A DNA stretch of 64,000 nt from RPQJ01 sp963732415 (GTDB taxonomy: Bacteria > Pseudomonadota > Gammaproteobacteria > Steroidobacterales > Steroidobacteraceae), in assembly GCA_963732415.1 (NCBI GenBank), contig CAVSZK010000021.1:248001-312000 (forward strand), read 5' to 3'. The translations under genes and the position numbers were made by a program. Below are positions 20,295 to 28,916 of this stretch, piece by piece. Each line of letters opens with the position of its first letter. Position 1 is the stretch's first letter. The notes below the pieces were generated by a model. The model ran no database searches, was not told the origin of the DNA, and was given only the letters and a program-made list of their open reading frames with translations.

Positions 20295-20454
20295 CGGACG
20301 ATTCCTCTGGCGGGGTGGGCAGTCTGCACAGCCGCCGACATTCTGTGAACTGGTTCCGGTTATGTTAACGGCAGGGTCCAATCTGTGAGGGGTGTCACTA
20401 CGGTTGGCTGACAGCGACTCGCATACTTCGCGCCACGAACGGTTCCGAGGTCCC

Positions 20455-21402
20455 ATGAGCACAGCAGTCAAAACCAGCGTCATCGCCGGCGCCCGGCGCA
20501 GCGGCAGCGCCGCGCAGGGGCCAGGCCCGATCGATCGTTTCCTCGACGCGGTCTGGATGGAGCGCGGCCTCGCGCCCAACACGCTGGCGGCGTATCGAGC
20601 CGACCTGACCGCGCTCGACCGCTGGCTGGAAATCCACGAGACGGAGCTTACCTCGGCGAAGCGCGGCGACCTGCTCGAATTCATGGCCGCGCGCGCCCAG
20701 GCGGGCGCGCAGCCGCGCTCGACGGCCCGGCAGCTGTCGAGCTTTCGCCGTTTCTACCGATACATGGTTCGCGAAGGTTCGCTGCGCGAAGACCCGACTG
20801 CGCAGATTGCGATGCCAAAGGTCGGGCGTTCTCTACCGCGGTCGCTCACGGAGGAGGAAGTCGAGGCCCTGTTGGCCGCTCCTACCGTGGGCGACCCGCT
20901 AGGCCACCGCGACCGCACGATGCTCGAGGTGCTCTACGCCACGGGCCTGCGCGTTTCGGAGCTCGTAAACCTGAAACTGACGCAGGTCAACCTCAACCAG
21001 GGCGTGCTGCGCATCGTCGGCAAGGGCGACCGTGAGCGGCTGATCCCGCTCGGCGAGGAAGCGGTGCAGTGGATCCAGCAGTTCCTGCACGGACCACGCG
21101 TTGAGATCCTGCTCGAGCGGCAGACCGACTACCTGTTCCCGACACGTCGCGGCGACCGCATGACCCGCCAGGCGTTCTGGCACATCATCAAGCGCTATGC
21201 GCGCAAGGCAGGCGTCGAGAAGGAACTCTCGCCGCATACGCTGCGTCACGCATTCGCCACCCACCTTCTGAACCACGGCGCGGACCTGCGCGTGGTACAG
21301 ATGCTGCTTGGGCACAGCGACCTTTCGACGACGCAGATCTATACGCACGTCGCCCGGGAACGCTTGAAAGACCTGCATTCGCAGCACCATCCGCGCGGCT
21401 GA
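20455..21402 (+). CDS. xerD: Site-specific tyrosine recombinase XerD
   Basis: Chromosome-dimer resolution recombinase that acts with XerC at dif under FtsK control. At 315 residues it is slightly longer than E. coli XerD because of an N-terminal extension of about 20 residues. The SAM-like N-terminal domain (IDRFLDAVWMERGLAPNTLAAY) precedes the catalytic domain. All active-site residues are present: Arg166, Lys190, His261, Arg264, His287 and Tyr296, the last in STTQIYTHVA. The ATG at 20455 has GAGG 5 bp upstream. dsbC follows, as it follows xerD in many gammaproteobacteria. Confidence 0.93.
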   Translation: MSTAVKTSVIAGARRSGSAAQGPGPIDRFLDAVWMERGLAPNTLAAYRADLTALDRWLEIHETELTSAKRGDLLEFMAARAQAGAQPRSTARQLSSFRRFYRYMVREGSLREDPTAQIAMPKVGRSLPRSLTEEEVEALLAAPTVGDPLGHRDRTMLEVLYATGLRVSELVNLKLTQVNLNQGVLRIVGKGDRERLIPLGEEAVQWIQQFLHGPRVEILLERQTDYLFPTRRGDRMTRQAFWHIIKRYARKAGVEKELSPHTLRHAFATHLLNHGADLRVVQMLLGHSDLSTTQIYTHVARERLKDLHSQHHPRG

Positions 21403-21524
21403 CCCGTTCCCGCAACCCGTCCGGCCGGGTGCTCTGCTAGACTCCCGCGCCTTCGCGGCGGAACCTGTCGCCGCGGCCGCTGTCCGAAGGTGACACGGAT
21501 TGCCTTTTCCTACGGATCAACAGC

Positions 21525-22310
21525 ATGCGCATAATGAGTCTTGCACTGTGTTTCACGGCATTGATCGCGGCTGGCGCCACGGCCGCGACACCGGCTCAGA
21601 AGTCCGCCAAGGCGGCCGCGGCGTCCACGGCCGTCCCTGCCGAGGTTCGCGCCCGCGTGGTCGCGAAGCTGCCGGGTGCGGGCCCTGAGGACGTCGCCGC
21701 TTCGCCAATTCCGGGGCTGTATGAAGTCACGATGGGCGGCTTGATCGCCTACGTGAGTGCCGACGGCAAGTACCTGGTCAGCGGCAGCATCTATGACCTG
21801 GCGACCGAGACGAACCTGACCGCCAAGCGCCGCAACGACGCCAGGGCGAAGGCCCTCGCGGCGGCGCGTGAGGACCAGATGATCGTCTTCTCCCCGGCGA
21901 ATCCCAAGATGACCGTCACCGTGTTCACTGACGTCGATTGCGGCTATTGCCGCAAGTTCCATGGCCAGATCGCCGAGTTGAACAAGGCCGGCGTTCGCGT
22001 TCGCTACGTTCCGTTCCCGCGGACCGGGCCCGGCACCGAGTCCTGGCGGAAAGCGGAAGCGGTCTGGTGCGCGGCAGATCGCAAGGATGCGCTCACACGC
22101 GCGAAGCGCGGCGAAGAGGTCAAGTCAAAGAACTGCAGCGACGCGATGATCCAGGCCGGATTCACCATGGGCGAGGATTTCGGCCTCGAGGGTACGCCGG
22201 CGATCTACACGCAGTCAGGCGAGTACATCGGCGGGTTCCTGACGCCGGAGCAACTCGTGACGATGGTGCGCGAGTCCGAGAAGGGCGCAGGTAGCGGCGC
22301 GGGCCGCTGA
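21525..22310 (+). CDS. dsbC: Thiol:disulfide interchange protein DsbC
   Basis: Periplasmic disulfide isomerase, 261 residues. Residues 1 to about 21 form a Sec signal peptide (MRIMSLALCFTALIAAGATA). The N-terminal dimerisation domain includes GLYEVTMGGLIAYVSADGKYL. The thioredoxin-like domain carries the active site CGYC at Cys139 and Cys142. Two further cysteines (VWCAAD and KNCSD) match the structural disulfide of DsbC. EGTPAIYTQSGEYIGGF supplies the cis-proline. A possible -10 box TAGACT lies at 21438-21443. Confidence 0.93.
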   Translation: MRIMSLALCFTALIAAGATAATPAQKSAKAAAASTAVPAEVRARVVAKLPGAGPEDVAASPIPGLYEVTMGGLIAYVSADGKYLVSGSIYDLATETNLTAKRRNDARAKALAAAREDQMIVFSPANPKMTVTVFTDVDCGYCRKFHGQIAELNKAGVRVRYVPFPRTGPGTESWRKAEAVWCAADRKDALTRAKRGEEVKSKNCSDAMIQAGFTMGEDFGLEGTPAIYTQSGEYIGGFLTPEQLVTMVRESEKGAGSGAGR

Positions 22311-22335
22311 TTCCAGGGCCGCCGATTGCCGGCGC

Positions 22336-22659
22336 TCAGCGCTCGAGCAGAGGCTGCTTATCGGTGCGGCCGTCCCATTCCCTGGCGTCTTCCGGGGGTT
22401 CCTTCTTCTCGGTGATGACCGGCCACTTCTTTGCCAGTTCGGCGTTCAGTTCCTTGAAGGCCTGCTGACCAGCCGGCAGTTCCTCTTCCGAGAAAATGGC
22501 TTCGGCCGGGCATTCAGGCTCGCACAGCGTGCAGTCGATGCACTCGTCCGGGTCGATCACCAGCATGTTCGGCCCCTCGTGGAAACAGTCCACCGGGCAG
22601 ACTTCCACGCAGTCCGTGTACTTGCACTTGATGCAGTTTTCGGTGACGACAAAGGTCAT
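22336..22659 (-). CDS. fdxA: Seven-iron ferredoxin FdxA
   Basis: A 107-residue ferredoxin like Azotobacter FdI, carrying one [3Fe-4S] and one [4Fe-4S] cluster. Cysteines at 9, 17, 21 and the CIDCTLCEPEC block reproduce the ligand spacing; Cys12 is also conserved in the family. The C-terminal tail is the acidic/basic extension usual in FdxA (AELAKKWPVI). Such proteins are small cytosolic electron carriers whose partner is often unknown. It converges with dsbC across 25 bp and is not visibly co-transcribed with anything. Confidence 0.93.
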   Translation of the reverse strand: MTFVVTENCIKCKYTDCVEVCPVDCFHEGPNMLVIDPDECIDCTLCEPECPAEAIFSEEELPAGQQAFKELNAELAKKWPVITEKKEPPEDAREWDGRTDKQPLLER

Positions 22660-22753
22660 CGGCAGGCTCCAGCTTCAGGATCCGGTCGCGCCAGTCGGCG
22701 GCCGCAGGGCGAGTATTGTGCCAAAGCAAGGACGCGCTGCATAACGGGATTCG

Positions 22754-23302
22754 CTAGCTGGCCGCGCCGGCACGCAGGTCGATAGTTTCGAAGTGGTGCG
22801 ACTCGACACCTTGGCGACGGTCGTCCAGGTAGCGGCGCAGTGCGAAATCAACGCTGCGGAAAGCAATGTCCTTCCATGGGATGTCCGCCTCGTCGCACAG
22901 CATGACTTCGAGGCTCTCTTCCCCCACGCCGAACCTCGGTAGTGGCAGGCGAGCGCGAAACATCACGTGGACCTGGTCGGCGTGGAGCACGTGAACGACC
23001 GCCAGCAGCGAGCCGATCTCGACTTCGGCCAGGGCTTCCTCGGCAGCCTCGCGCCGCGCAGCGTCGAGCGTCGTCTCACCCAGCTCCATGAATCCCGCTG
23101 GAATCGTCCAGTAGCCGAGCCGCGGTTCGATGGCACGCCGGCAGAGCAGGATGCGACCTTCGTGTTCCGGGACGCAGCCCGCGACGATCTTCGGATTCTG
23201 GTAGTGCACCGTGCCGCAGGCCGTGCACACGTAGCGGTGCAGATGATCGCCTTCGGGTACGAGTTTCGTGACGGGCTGGCCGCAGCTTGAGCAGAATTTC
23301 AT
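22754..23302 (-). CDS. Nudix hydrolase with N-terminal zinc ribbon
   Basis: A 182-residue protein. The zinc ribbon has Cys4, Cys7, Cys26 and Cys29 (FCSSCG and CTACGTVHYQNPK). The Nudix box is GFMELGETTLDAARREAAEE with ALAEV following: the Glu residues of REUXEE are intact, but the Gly of the canonical XGU end is replaced by Leu. Zinc-ribbon Nudix enzymes include NADH/NAD-cap pyrophosphatases (NudC), but this one is shorter than NudC and lacks its N-terminal domain, so the substrate is open. fdxA starts 94 bp downstream and the tRNA-Leu gene is 56 bp upstream, on the same strand. Confidence 0.87.
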   Translation of the reverse strand: MKFCSSCGQPVTKLVPEGDHLHRYVCTACGTVHYQNPKIVAGCVPEHEGRILLCRRAIEPRLGYWTIPAGFMELGETTLDAARREAAEEALAEVEIGSLLAVVHVLHADQVHVMFRARLPLPRFGVGEESLEVMLCDEADIPWKDIAFRSVDFALRRYLDDRRQGVESHHFETIDLRAGAAS

Positions 23303-23357
23303 GGCGCGGTCCCGTCAATCCTCGATGTGCACGAACCGCTGGTCACCGTGCATTGCC

Positions 23358-23444
23358 TGGTGCCGGGAGGGGGAATCGAACCCCCACGATGTCACCACCG
23401 CCGGATTTTGAGTCCGGTGCGTCTACCAGTTCCGCCATCCCGGC
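23358..23444 (-). tRNA. tRNA-Leu (anticodon CAA)
   Basis: Read on the minus strand, the gene starts GCCGGGATGGCGGAA and ends TCCCGGCACCA, with a 7-bp acceptor stem and encoded CCA. The anticodon loop CTCAAAA gives CAA, reading UUG. The long variable arm is typical of class II tRNAs, and GGTTCGATTCC is the T-loop region. It is 87 nt including CCA. Confidence 0.97.
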
Positions 23445-23455
23445 GCGGAGCGCGA

Positions 23456-23483
23456 AGCTTACCCGATCGCCGGGCGGGCTCAA
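23456..23483 (-). promoter_or_regulatory. Candidate promoter of tRNA-Leu
   Basis: On the minus strand, TTGAGC (complement of 23478-23483) lies 16 bp before TAAGCT (complement of 23456-23461). Transcription would start about 5 bp before the mature 5' end at 23444, through a G+C-rich discriminator. Confidence 0.45.
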
Positions 23484-23648
23484 CAAAGACTTTGTGAGTC
23501 AGTTACTTGCGGTGCATGGCAGAAGTGATGTCAAATCACGGCCGTCGACAGCCTCGGGTGTCCTGGAACCAATTCCGGTCGGGGCGGTCAGAGGCCCCGA
23601 ACACGTCGCCTGCGGGCGGCACGCGCTTCATGCACGGAGAGTGCCCGC

Positions 23649-24359
23649 TTGCGACGATGTTACTGGCCCGGCCTGTTGCTACTTCTCTGCCTCGCGGGAC
23701 CCGCGAAGGCCGATGACCGTCTCGCTGCGGATCTCGTTGCTGCCGCCCCGTCCGCGAACCCCGAGGTACTGACTCTCGCCGCCCGCGCGGCCGATTGTGC
23801 CCGCAAGCAGGGCGTGCTCGACGGCTTCCACCGGCTCGCGGTCATCGACTACTCGCTGCCCTCCACGACGCCGCGTCTCTGGGTGTTCGACGTGGACCGC
23901 GGTCGGCTTCTTTTCCAGGAACTGGTAGCGCATGGACGCAATACCGGCGAGCAGCTGGCAGCGAAATTCTCGAACGTCGAAGGCAGCAAGATGTCGAGCC
24001 TCGGGCTGTTCCAGGCCACCGAGACCTACAACGGCAGCAACGGCTACTCGCTGCGTCTGCGCGGCCTGGACGCCGGTTTCAACGACAACGCGTTGTCCCG
24101 CGCCATTGTCATGCACGGCGCGCCGTATGTGAGCGAGGCGATCGCCGAGCGACTGGGCCGGCTCGGCCGCAGCTGGGGCTGTCCTGCAGTTCGCAAGGAA
24201 GTCGCGCGCGTGATGATAGATACGCTGAAGGGCGGCGCGCTGCTTTTTGCCTACTACCCCGACAAGAAGTGGCTCAAGGAGTCGCCGATGCTCACCTGCG
24301 GCTCGGCCCAGGGTGCGAGGGTCGCGGCTGCGCCAGTCGGTGCCAGGCCGCGCGGCTGA
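23649..24359 (+). CDS. Murein L,D-transpeptidase catalytic-domain family protein (YkuD_2 type)
   Basis: A 236-residue exported protein. The TTG at 23649 gives a good signal peptide (RRCYWPGLLLLLCLAGPAKA) and has GGAG about 9 bp upstream. The domain contains LWVFDVDRGRLLF, VAHGRNTG, IVMHGAPY and SWGCPAV: the His and Cys of the HX(n)S-x-GC catalytic motif of YkuD-like enzymes. Family members are mostly unstudied; L,D-transpeptidases cross-link peptidoglycan or attach lipoproteins. The 204 bp between the tRNA and this gene hold no other gene I can support. Confidence 0.8.
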   Translation: MRRCYWPGLLLLLCLAGPAKADDRLAADLVAAAPSANPEVLTLAARAADCARKQGVLDGFHRLAVIDYSLPSTTPRLWVFDVDRGRLLFQELVAHGRNTGEQLAAKFSNVEGSKMSSLGLFQATETYNGSNGYSLRLRGLDAGFNDNALSRAIVMHGAPYVSEAIAERLGRLGRSWGCPAVRKEVARVMIDTLKGGALLFAYYPDKKWLKESPMLTCGSAQGARVAAAPVGARPRG

Positions 24360-24460
24360 AGCCGGTCCGACCCGAACCCCGCCAACGCGTCCTGGCGACA
24401 CTTGCTGCTGAACCAGGTGGCCCGGCCCAGCCGGCGACCCTCTGCTAGCATGCGCGCCCC

Positions 24461-25504
24461 ATGCTGCGCGCAGAGTTCCAATACGAGTTGCCAGACGAGT
24501 TGATCGCTCGACACCCGGTCGCGCGGCGCAGCGACAGCCGCCTGCTGCATCTCGACGGCCGCACCGGCGTCATGCACGACCGGCAGTTCAGCGACCTTCC
24601 GGCCCTGCTGCGTGCCGGCGACCTGCTGGTGTTCAACGACACGCGGGTGGTGCCGGCCCGCCTGCACGGGCGCAAGGACAGCGGCGGGCGAGTCGAGATA
24701 CTGCTCGAGCGTGTACTCGACGGCGCCCGCGCGCTGGTGCAGTTGCGCTCGAGCAAGTCGCCTGCGCCGGGGTCCACGATCCACCTCGAGGGAGGCGGTA
24801 CCGCGCAGATCGAAGGCCGGGCTGAGGATTTCTGGGTGCTGCGGTTCGACGGTGACCCGGGCGCGGTATTCGACCGCCAGGGCGAGATGCCGCTGCCGCC
24901 GTACCTTCGGCGTCCAGCCGAGGACTTCGACCGCGAGCGTTACCAGACGGTCTACGCGCGCGAGCCTGGCGCGGTCGCCGCGCCGACCGCCGGCCTGCAT
25001 TTTGACAAGGAACTGCTCGAGGCCTGCACGCAGGCCGGGGTCGGCAGTGCGAGCGTGACGCTGCACGTTGGCGCCGGGACCTTCCAGCCGGTCCGCGTGG
25101 ACGACCTCGGCCTGCACCGCATGCACGCCGAGCGTGTCGTCGTTCCAGCGGACACCTGCGAGGCGGTTGCCGCCTGCCGGGCCAGTGGCGGCCGTGTGGT
25201 GGCGGTGGGCACGACTGCGGTGCGTGCGCTGGAGAGCGCGGCCGCCAGTGGCGCGCTTGCGCCGTTTGCAGGCGACACGCGGCTGTTCATCACGCCAGGG
25301 TTCCAATTCCGGGTCGTGGACGCACTGGTCACGAACTTTCACCTGCCGGAGTCGACGCTGCTGATGCTGGTGTGCGCATTCGCGGGCCGTGTCGAGGTGC
25401 TCGACGCCTACAGCCATGCCGTGGCCGCTCGATACCGGTTCTTCAGCTACGGCGACGCGATGTTCGTCGAGCCAGGGCCCACCGCGCTCGGGGGGCGGCC
25501 GTGA
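24461..25504 (+). CDS. queA: S-adenosylmethionine:tRNA ribosyltransferase-isomerase
   Basis: Transfers and isomerises the ribose of SAM onto 7-aminomethyl-7-deazaguanine in tRNA to make epoxyqueuosine. The 347-residue length is normal. Signatures include LPDELIARHPVARRSDSRLL, VFNDTRVVPARLHG, PTAGLHFD and NFHLPESTLLMLV. A TAGCAT box at 24446-24451 is so close to the ATG that the transcript may be almost leaderless. The stop overlaps the tgt start (GTGA, 25501-25504), so the two queuosine enzymes are translationally coupled. Confidence 0.96.
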   Translation: MLRAEFQYELPDELIARHPVARRSDSRLLHLDGRTGVMHDRQFSDLPALLRAGDLLVFNDTRVVPARLHGRKDSGGRVEILLERVLDGARALVQLRSSKSPAPGSTIHLEGGGTAQIEGRAEDFWVLRFDGDPGAVFDRQGEMPLPPYLRRPAEDFDRERYQTVYAREPGAVAAPTAGLHFDKELLEACTQAGVGSASVTLHVGAGTFQPVRVDDLGLHRMHAERVVVPADTCEAVAACRASGGRVVAVGTTAVRALESAAASGALAPFAGDTRLFITPGFQFRVVDALVTNFHLPESTLLMLVCAFAGRVEVLDAYSHAVAARYRFFSYGDAMFVEPGPTALGGRP

Positions 25505-26649
25505 GCGGGATTTTCGAGCTGCTTTCGGTCAGCGGTCAGGCGCGTCGCGGCCGGTTGCAGCTGCGCCGCGGCAGCGTCGAGACGCCGGTGTTCATGCCGG
25601 TCGGGACCTATGGAACCGTGAAGGCGATGACGCCGGAGGAACTGACGGGGCTAGGCGCACAGATCGTGCTTGGAAACACGTTCCACCTCATGCTGCGCCC
25701 GGGGACCGAGGTGATACGCAGGCACGGGGGCCTGCACGGATTCATGCACTGGCAGGGACCGATCCTCACCGACTCCGGTGGCTTCCAGGTCTTCAGCCTG
25801 GCGGAATTGCGCAAGCTTGACGAAGACGGCGTCAGGTTCCGCTCGCCGGTCAACGGCGATGCCGTATTCCTGAGTCCCGAAATCTCGATGAGCGTGCAGA
25901 CGGCGCTCGACTCCGACGTCGTGATGGCATTCGATGAGTGTCCTCCGTACCCGGCCACCGAGGCCGATGCCCGGCGGTCCATGGAGTTGTCGATGCGCTG
26001 GGCGCGGCGCAGCCGCACTGCGTTCGACGAACTTGGCAACCCGAACGCGCTGTTTGGCATAGTTCAAGGCGGAACACACCTGCCGCTGCGCCTCGAGTCC
26101 GCCGAAACGCTGCGCGGGGTCGGTTTCGACGGCTACGCCGTGGGAGGCCTTGCGGTCGGGGAACCCCCCGAGGAACGCAATTCCGTGCTCGAGGCGCTGG
26201 CGCCGAACCTGCCGGCGGACCGGCCGCGCTACTTGATGGGCGTTGGCACCCCGGCCGACATCGTCGAGGCCGTGGCGCGCGGGGTAGACATGTTCGACTG
26301 CGTGATGCCCACGAGAAACGCCCGCAACGGCCACCTGTTTACCAGCCAGGGAGTGGTCAGGATCCGAAACGCGGCCCACCAGGACGACACCGGGCCACTG
26401 GATCCGCTCTGCGACTGCTATACCTGCCGGAACTATTCCCGCGCCTACCTACGGCATCTCGCTCGCTGCAACGAGATCCTGGGCGCGAGACTCAACACGA
26501 CCCACAACCTGGCCTACTACCTGGGGCTGATGGCCCGGATCCGGGACGCGATCGGGGCCGGCGACTTTCCCCGATTCTCGGCGGCATTCCTGGCAGGTCC
26601 GGAGGGCCGTTGTTCGCCGGGCGGCAGCCACGACGGCCCTCGGGTATAA
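25501..26649 (+). CDS. tgt: Queuine/preQ1 tRNA-ribosyltransferase
   Basis: Exchanges guanine-34 of GUN-anticodon tRNAs for preQ1. The GTG at 25501 is chosen because it overlaps the queA stop and gives a family-like N-terminus (VSGIFELLSVSGQARRG), 382 residues. Catalytic and binding motifs are ILTDSGGFQVFS, FGIVQGG and FDCVMPTRNARNG. Zinc ligands are in CDCYTCRNYSRAYLRH. The C-terminus runs past the usual end by about ten residues (GRCSPGGSHDGPRV). A TATAAT box for yajC overlaps its stop codon. Confidence 0.96.
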   Translation: MSGIFELLSVSGQARRGRLQLRRGSVETPVFMPVGTYGTVKAMTPEELTGLGAQIVLGNTFHLMLRPGTEVIRRHGGLHGFMHWQGPILTDSGGFQVFSLAELRKLDEDGVRFRSPVNGDAVFLSPEISMSVQTALDSDVVMAFDECPPYPATEADARRSMELSMRWARRSRTAFDELGNPNALFGIVQGGTHLPLRLESAETLRGVGFDGYAVGGLAVGEPPEERNSVLEALAPNLPADRPRYLMGVGTPADIVEAVARGVDMFDCVMPTRNARNGHLFTSQGVVRIRNAAHQDDTGPLDPLCDCYTCRNYSRAYLRHLARCNEILGARLNTTHNLAYYLGLMARIRDAIGAGDFPRFSAAFLAGPEGRCSPGGSHDGPRV

Positions 26650-26650
26650 T
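26645..26650 (+). promoter_or_regulatory. TATAAT -10 box at the tgt/yajC junction
   Basis: A consensus -10 hexamer overlaps the tgt stop codon and lies 51 bp before the yajC ATG. No good -35 is present at 16-18 bp, so its strength is uncertain. It could give yajC-secD-secF a supply independent of queA-tgt. Confidence 0.4.
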
Positions 26651-26701
26651 CCGCAGCCTTTTTGATGGCCCGAACCCGGGCCCACGACAGGAGTCCCCCT
26701 C

Positions 26702-27031
26702 ATGGATTGGTTGATCCCCAGCGCCTACGCGCAGGCCGCCGGCGGCGCACAGCCGAGCGCGTTGACCTCGCTGTTGCCCCTGGTACTGATTTTCGTCGTC
26801 TTCTACTTCCTGCTGATTCGTCCGCAGACCAAGCGCGCCAAGGAGCACAAGGCCATGGTCGCGGCCCTTTCCGCCGGGGACGAGGTCGTGACCAGCGGCG
26901 GAATGCTCGGCCGGGTCACCGAGGTGGGCGACCAGTTCCTGACCGTCGAGGTGGCCGAGGGCGTGCGGGTCAAGGTCCAGCGTCACACCGTCACCAGCGT
27001 CCTGCCCAAGGGCACGCTGAAGAGCGCCTGA
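26702..27031 (+). CDS. yajC: Preprotein translocase subunit YajC
   Basis: A 109-residue inner-membrane protein that associates with SecDF. One transmembrane helix spans about residues 22-41 (LTSLLPLVLIFVVFYFLLIR), followed by the family motif RPQTKRAKEHKAM and a small soluble domain with SGGMLGRVTEV. The ATG at 26702 follows AGGAG (26690-26694). secD starts 15 bp after its stop, the usual yajC-secD-secF order. Confidence 0.95.
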   Translation: MDWLIPSAYAQAAGGAQPSALTSLLPLVLIFVVFYFLLIRPQTKRAKEHKAMVAALSAGDEVVTSGGMLGRVTEVGDQFLTVEVAEGVRVKVQRHTVTSVLPKGTLKSA

Positions 27032-27046
27032 GCCCGAGGGGCGACC

Positions 27047-28906
27047 ATGCATAGTTACCCGGCCTGGAAAATCTGGCTGGTCACCATCGTAATGCTGGTG
27101 GCCCTGGTGCTCGCGCTGCCGAACGTGTTCGGTGAAGCGCCTGCGCTGCAGTTGTCGCGCAACGATCGCTCGGCGTTCACGGACCAGGCGCAGGCCGCGG
27201 TGTCGTCGATCCTGGCGAACAAGGGCCTGGCCGCCGATGCGGCCTACCGCGAGGGCGACCGGCTGGTGCTGCGTTTCGGCTCGGTGGAGCAGCAACTCCA
27301 GGCACGGGACGCGATTCGCGAGGGCGCCCCGGGCGACTACCTGGTCGCGCTGTCACGTGTTCCGCGCACGCCGGCGTGGATGCGCGCGCTGGGCCTGAAG
27401 CCGATGAGTCTCGGCCTGGACCTGCGCGGCGGCGTCTACTTCATGTACGAGGTGGACGTGAAGGGCGCCGTTACACAACTGCTCGCGAGCATGGAGCGCG
27501 ACTATCGAACGATGCTGCGTGACGAGCGCATCCCGTTCAGCGGCATGCAGAGCAACGGAACGGACACGGTGAAGATCATGCTGCGCTCCGGCGAGGATGG
27601 GCCGCGCGTCGCATCGCTGCTGCGCAAGCGCGACCCGAACCTGATCATCGAGACCGATACGCTCGGCGACGGCGGCACGGTCAGCGTTACGGTGCGGCCT
27701 GAGAACATCAAACAGCGCCAGGACTTCGCGATCCAGCAGAACATCACCACGCTGCGCAATCGCGTCGACGAACTCGGCGTGACCGAGCCCATCGTGGCCC
27801 GCCAGGGGCTTGACCGCATCGTCGTGCAACTGCCCGGCGTGCAGGATCCGAACGAAGCGTTGCGCGTGCTCGGCGCCACTGCGACGCTCGAATTCCGGCT
27901 GGTGGACGACCAGAACTCGGCGGCAGATGCCGAGCGCACCAAGCGCGCACCGCTGGGCTCGAGGCTCTACAAGACCCGCGAGGGCCAGCCGGTGCTGCTC
28001 AAGCGCGAGATGATCGTGTCGGGCGAGCAGTTGGCGGATGCCAGCTCCGGCTTCAGCGAAGGCCAGCCGGCCGTGTACGTCAAGCTCGACGCGCGCGGCG
28101 CCGCTGAGATGCTGCGCACCACGCGCGAGAATCTCGGGCGCCCGATGGCGGTGGTGTTCATCGAGAAGAAGCGGGTCGCGGAGGGGGAGCCCTGCAACGG
28201 CCTGCGCACCGGTGCGGAATGCACGGAAGAGAAGGTCATCAGCGTCGCGACGATCCGCGGCGTGTTCAGCAGCAATTTCCAGATCACGGGCCTGCTGGCC
28301 GGTGAGGCCCGCGAGCTCGCGCTGCTGCTGCGCGCCGGCTCGCTCGCGGCGCCGCTCTACATCGTGGAGCAGCGCACGGTCGGCCCGAGCCTGGGCCAGG
28401 ACAACATCGACCGCGGCATGCGCGCGCTCGCCATTGGACTGCTCGCGGTATTCGTCTTCATGGCCGTGTACTACAAGGCCTTTGGCCTGGTTGCGGACGC
28501 GGTGCTGCTGGCCAACGTCGTGCTGCTGACAGCGCTATTGTCGATGCTGCAGGCCTCGCTGTCGCTGCCGGGTATCGCGGGCATCGTGCTCACGGTCGGC
28601 ATGGCGGTGGACGCGAACATCCTGATCTTCGAGCGCATCCGCGAAGAGCTGCGCAATGGCGTCAGTCCGCTCGCGGCAATCAACGCCGGGTTCGACAAGG
28701 CGTTTTCGTCGATCGCCGACGCAAACGTCACCACGCTGATCGCGGGCGTGGTGCTGTTCACGTTCGGCACCGGTCCGGTGCGCGGCTTCGCCGTGGTGCT
28801 GTCGCTCGGCATCATCACCTCGATGTTCACCGCGCTGATCGGCAGCCGGTCGCTCATCCACCTGATATGGGGGCGCCGGCGCAAGCTGGAATCGCTCCCG
28901 ATCTGA
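27047..28906 (+). CDS. secD: Protein translocase subunit SecD
   Basis: A 619-residue RND-like membrane protein that uses proton-motive force to drive late steps of protein export. TM1 lies at about residues 7-27. The large periplasmic domain contains LGLDLRGGVYFMYEVD and the P1 region. The C-terminal five-helix bundle includes GPSLGQDNIDRGMRAL, VLTVGMAVDANILIFERIREE and the GTGPVRGFAV loop. The Asp in VGMAVDANILIFERI is the conserved membrane acid. secF starts 10 bp downstream. Confidence 0.97.
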   Translation: MHSYPAWKIWLVTIVMLVALVLALPNVFGEAPALQLSRNDRSAFTDQAQAAVSSILANKGLAADAAYREGDRLVLRFGSVEQQLQARDAIREGAPGDYLVALSRVPRTPAWMRALGLKPMSLGLDLRGGVYFMYEVDVKGAVTQLLASMERDYRTMLRDERIPFSGMQSNGTDTVKIMLRSGEDGPRVASLLRKRDPNLIIETDTLGDGGTVSVTVRPENIKQRQDFAIQQNITTLRNRVDELGVTEPIVARQGLDRIVVQLPGVQDPNEALRVLGATATLEFRLVDDQNSAADAERTKRAPLGSRLYKTREGQPVLLKREMIVSGEQLADASSGFSEGQPAVYVKLDARGAAEMLRTTRENLGRPMAVVFIEKKRVAEGEPCNGLRTGAECTEEKVISVATIRGVFSSNFQITGLLAGEARELALLLRAGSLAAPLYIVEQRTVGPSLGQDNIDRGMRALAIGLLAVFVFMAVYYKAFGLVADAVLLANVVLLTALLSMLQASLSLPGIAGIVLTVGMAVDANILIFERIREELRNGVSPLAAINAGFDKAFSSIADANVTTLIAGVVLFTFGTGPVRGFAVVLSLGIITSMFTALIGSRSLIHLIWGRRRKLESLPI

Positions 28907-28916
28907 GGATCAGGCA

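Noticed and set aside
23445..23648. Possible small gene between tRNA-Leu and the transpeptidase-like gene
   Set aside because: Short open frames there lack a convincing ribosome binding site and overlap the downstream signal-peptide region; no support.
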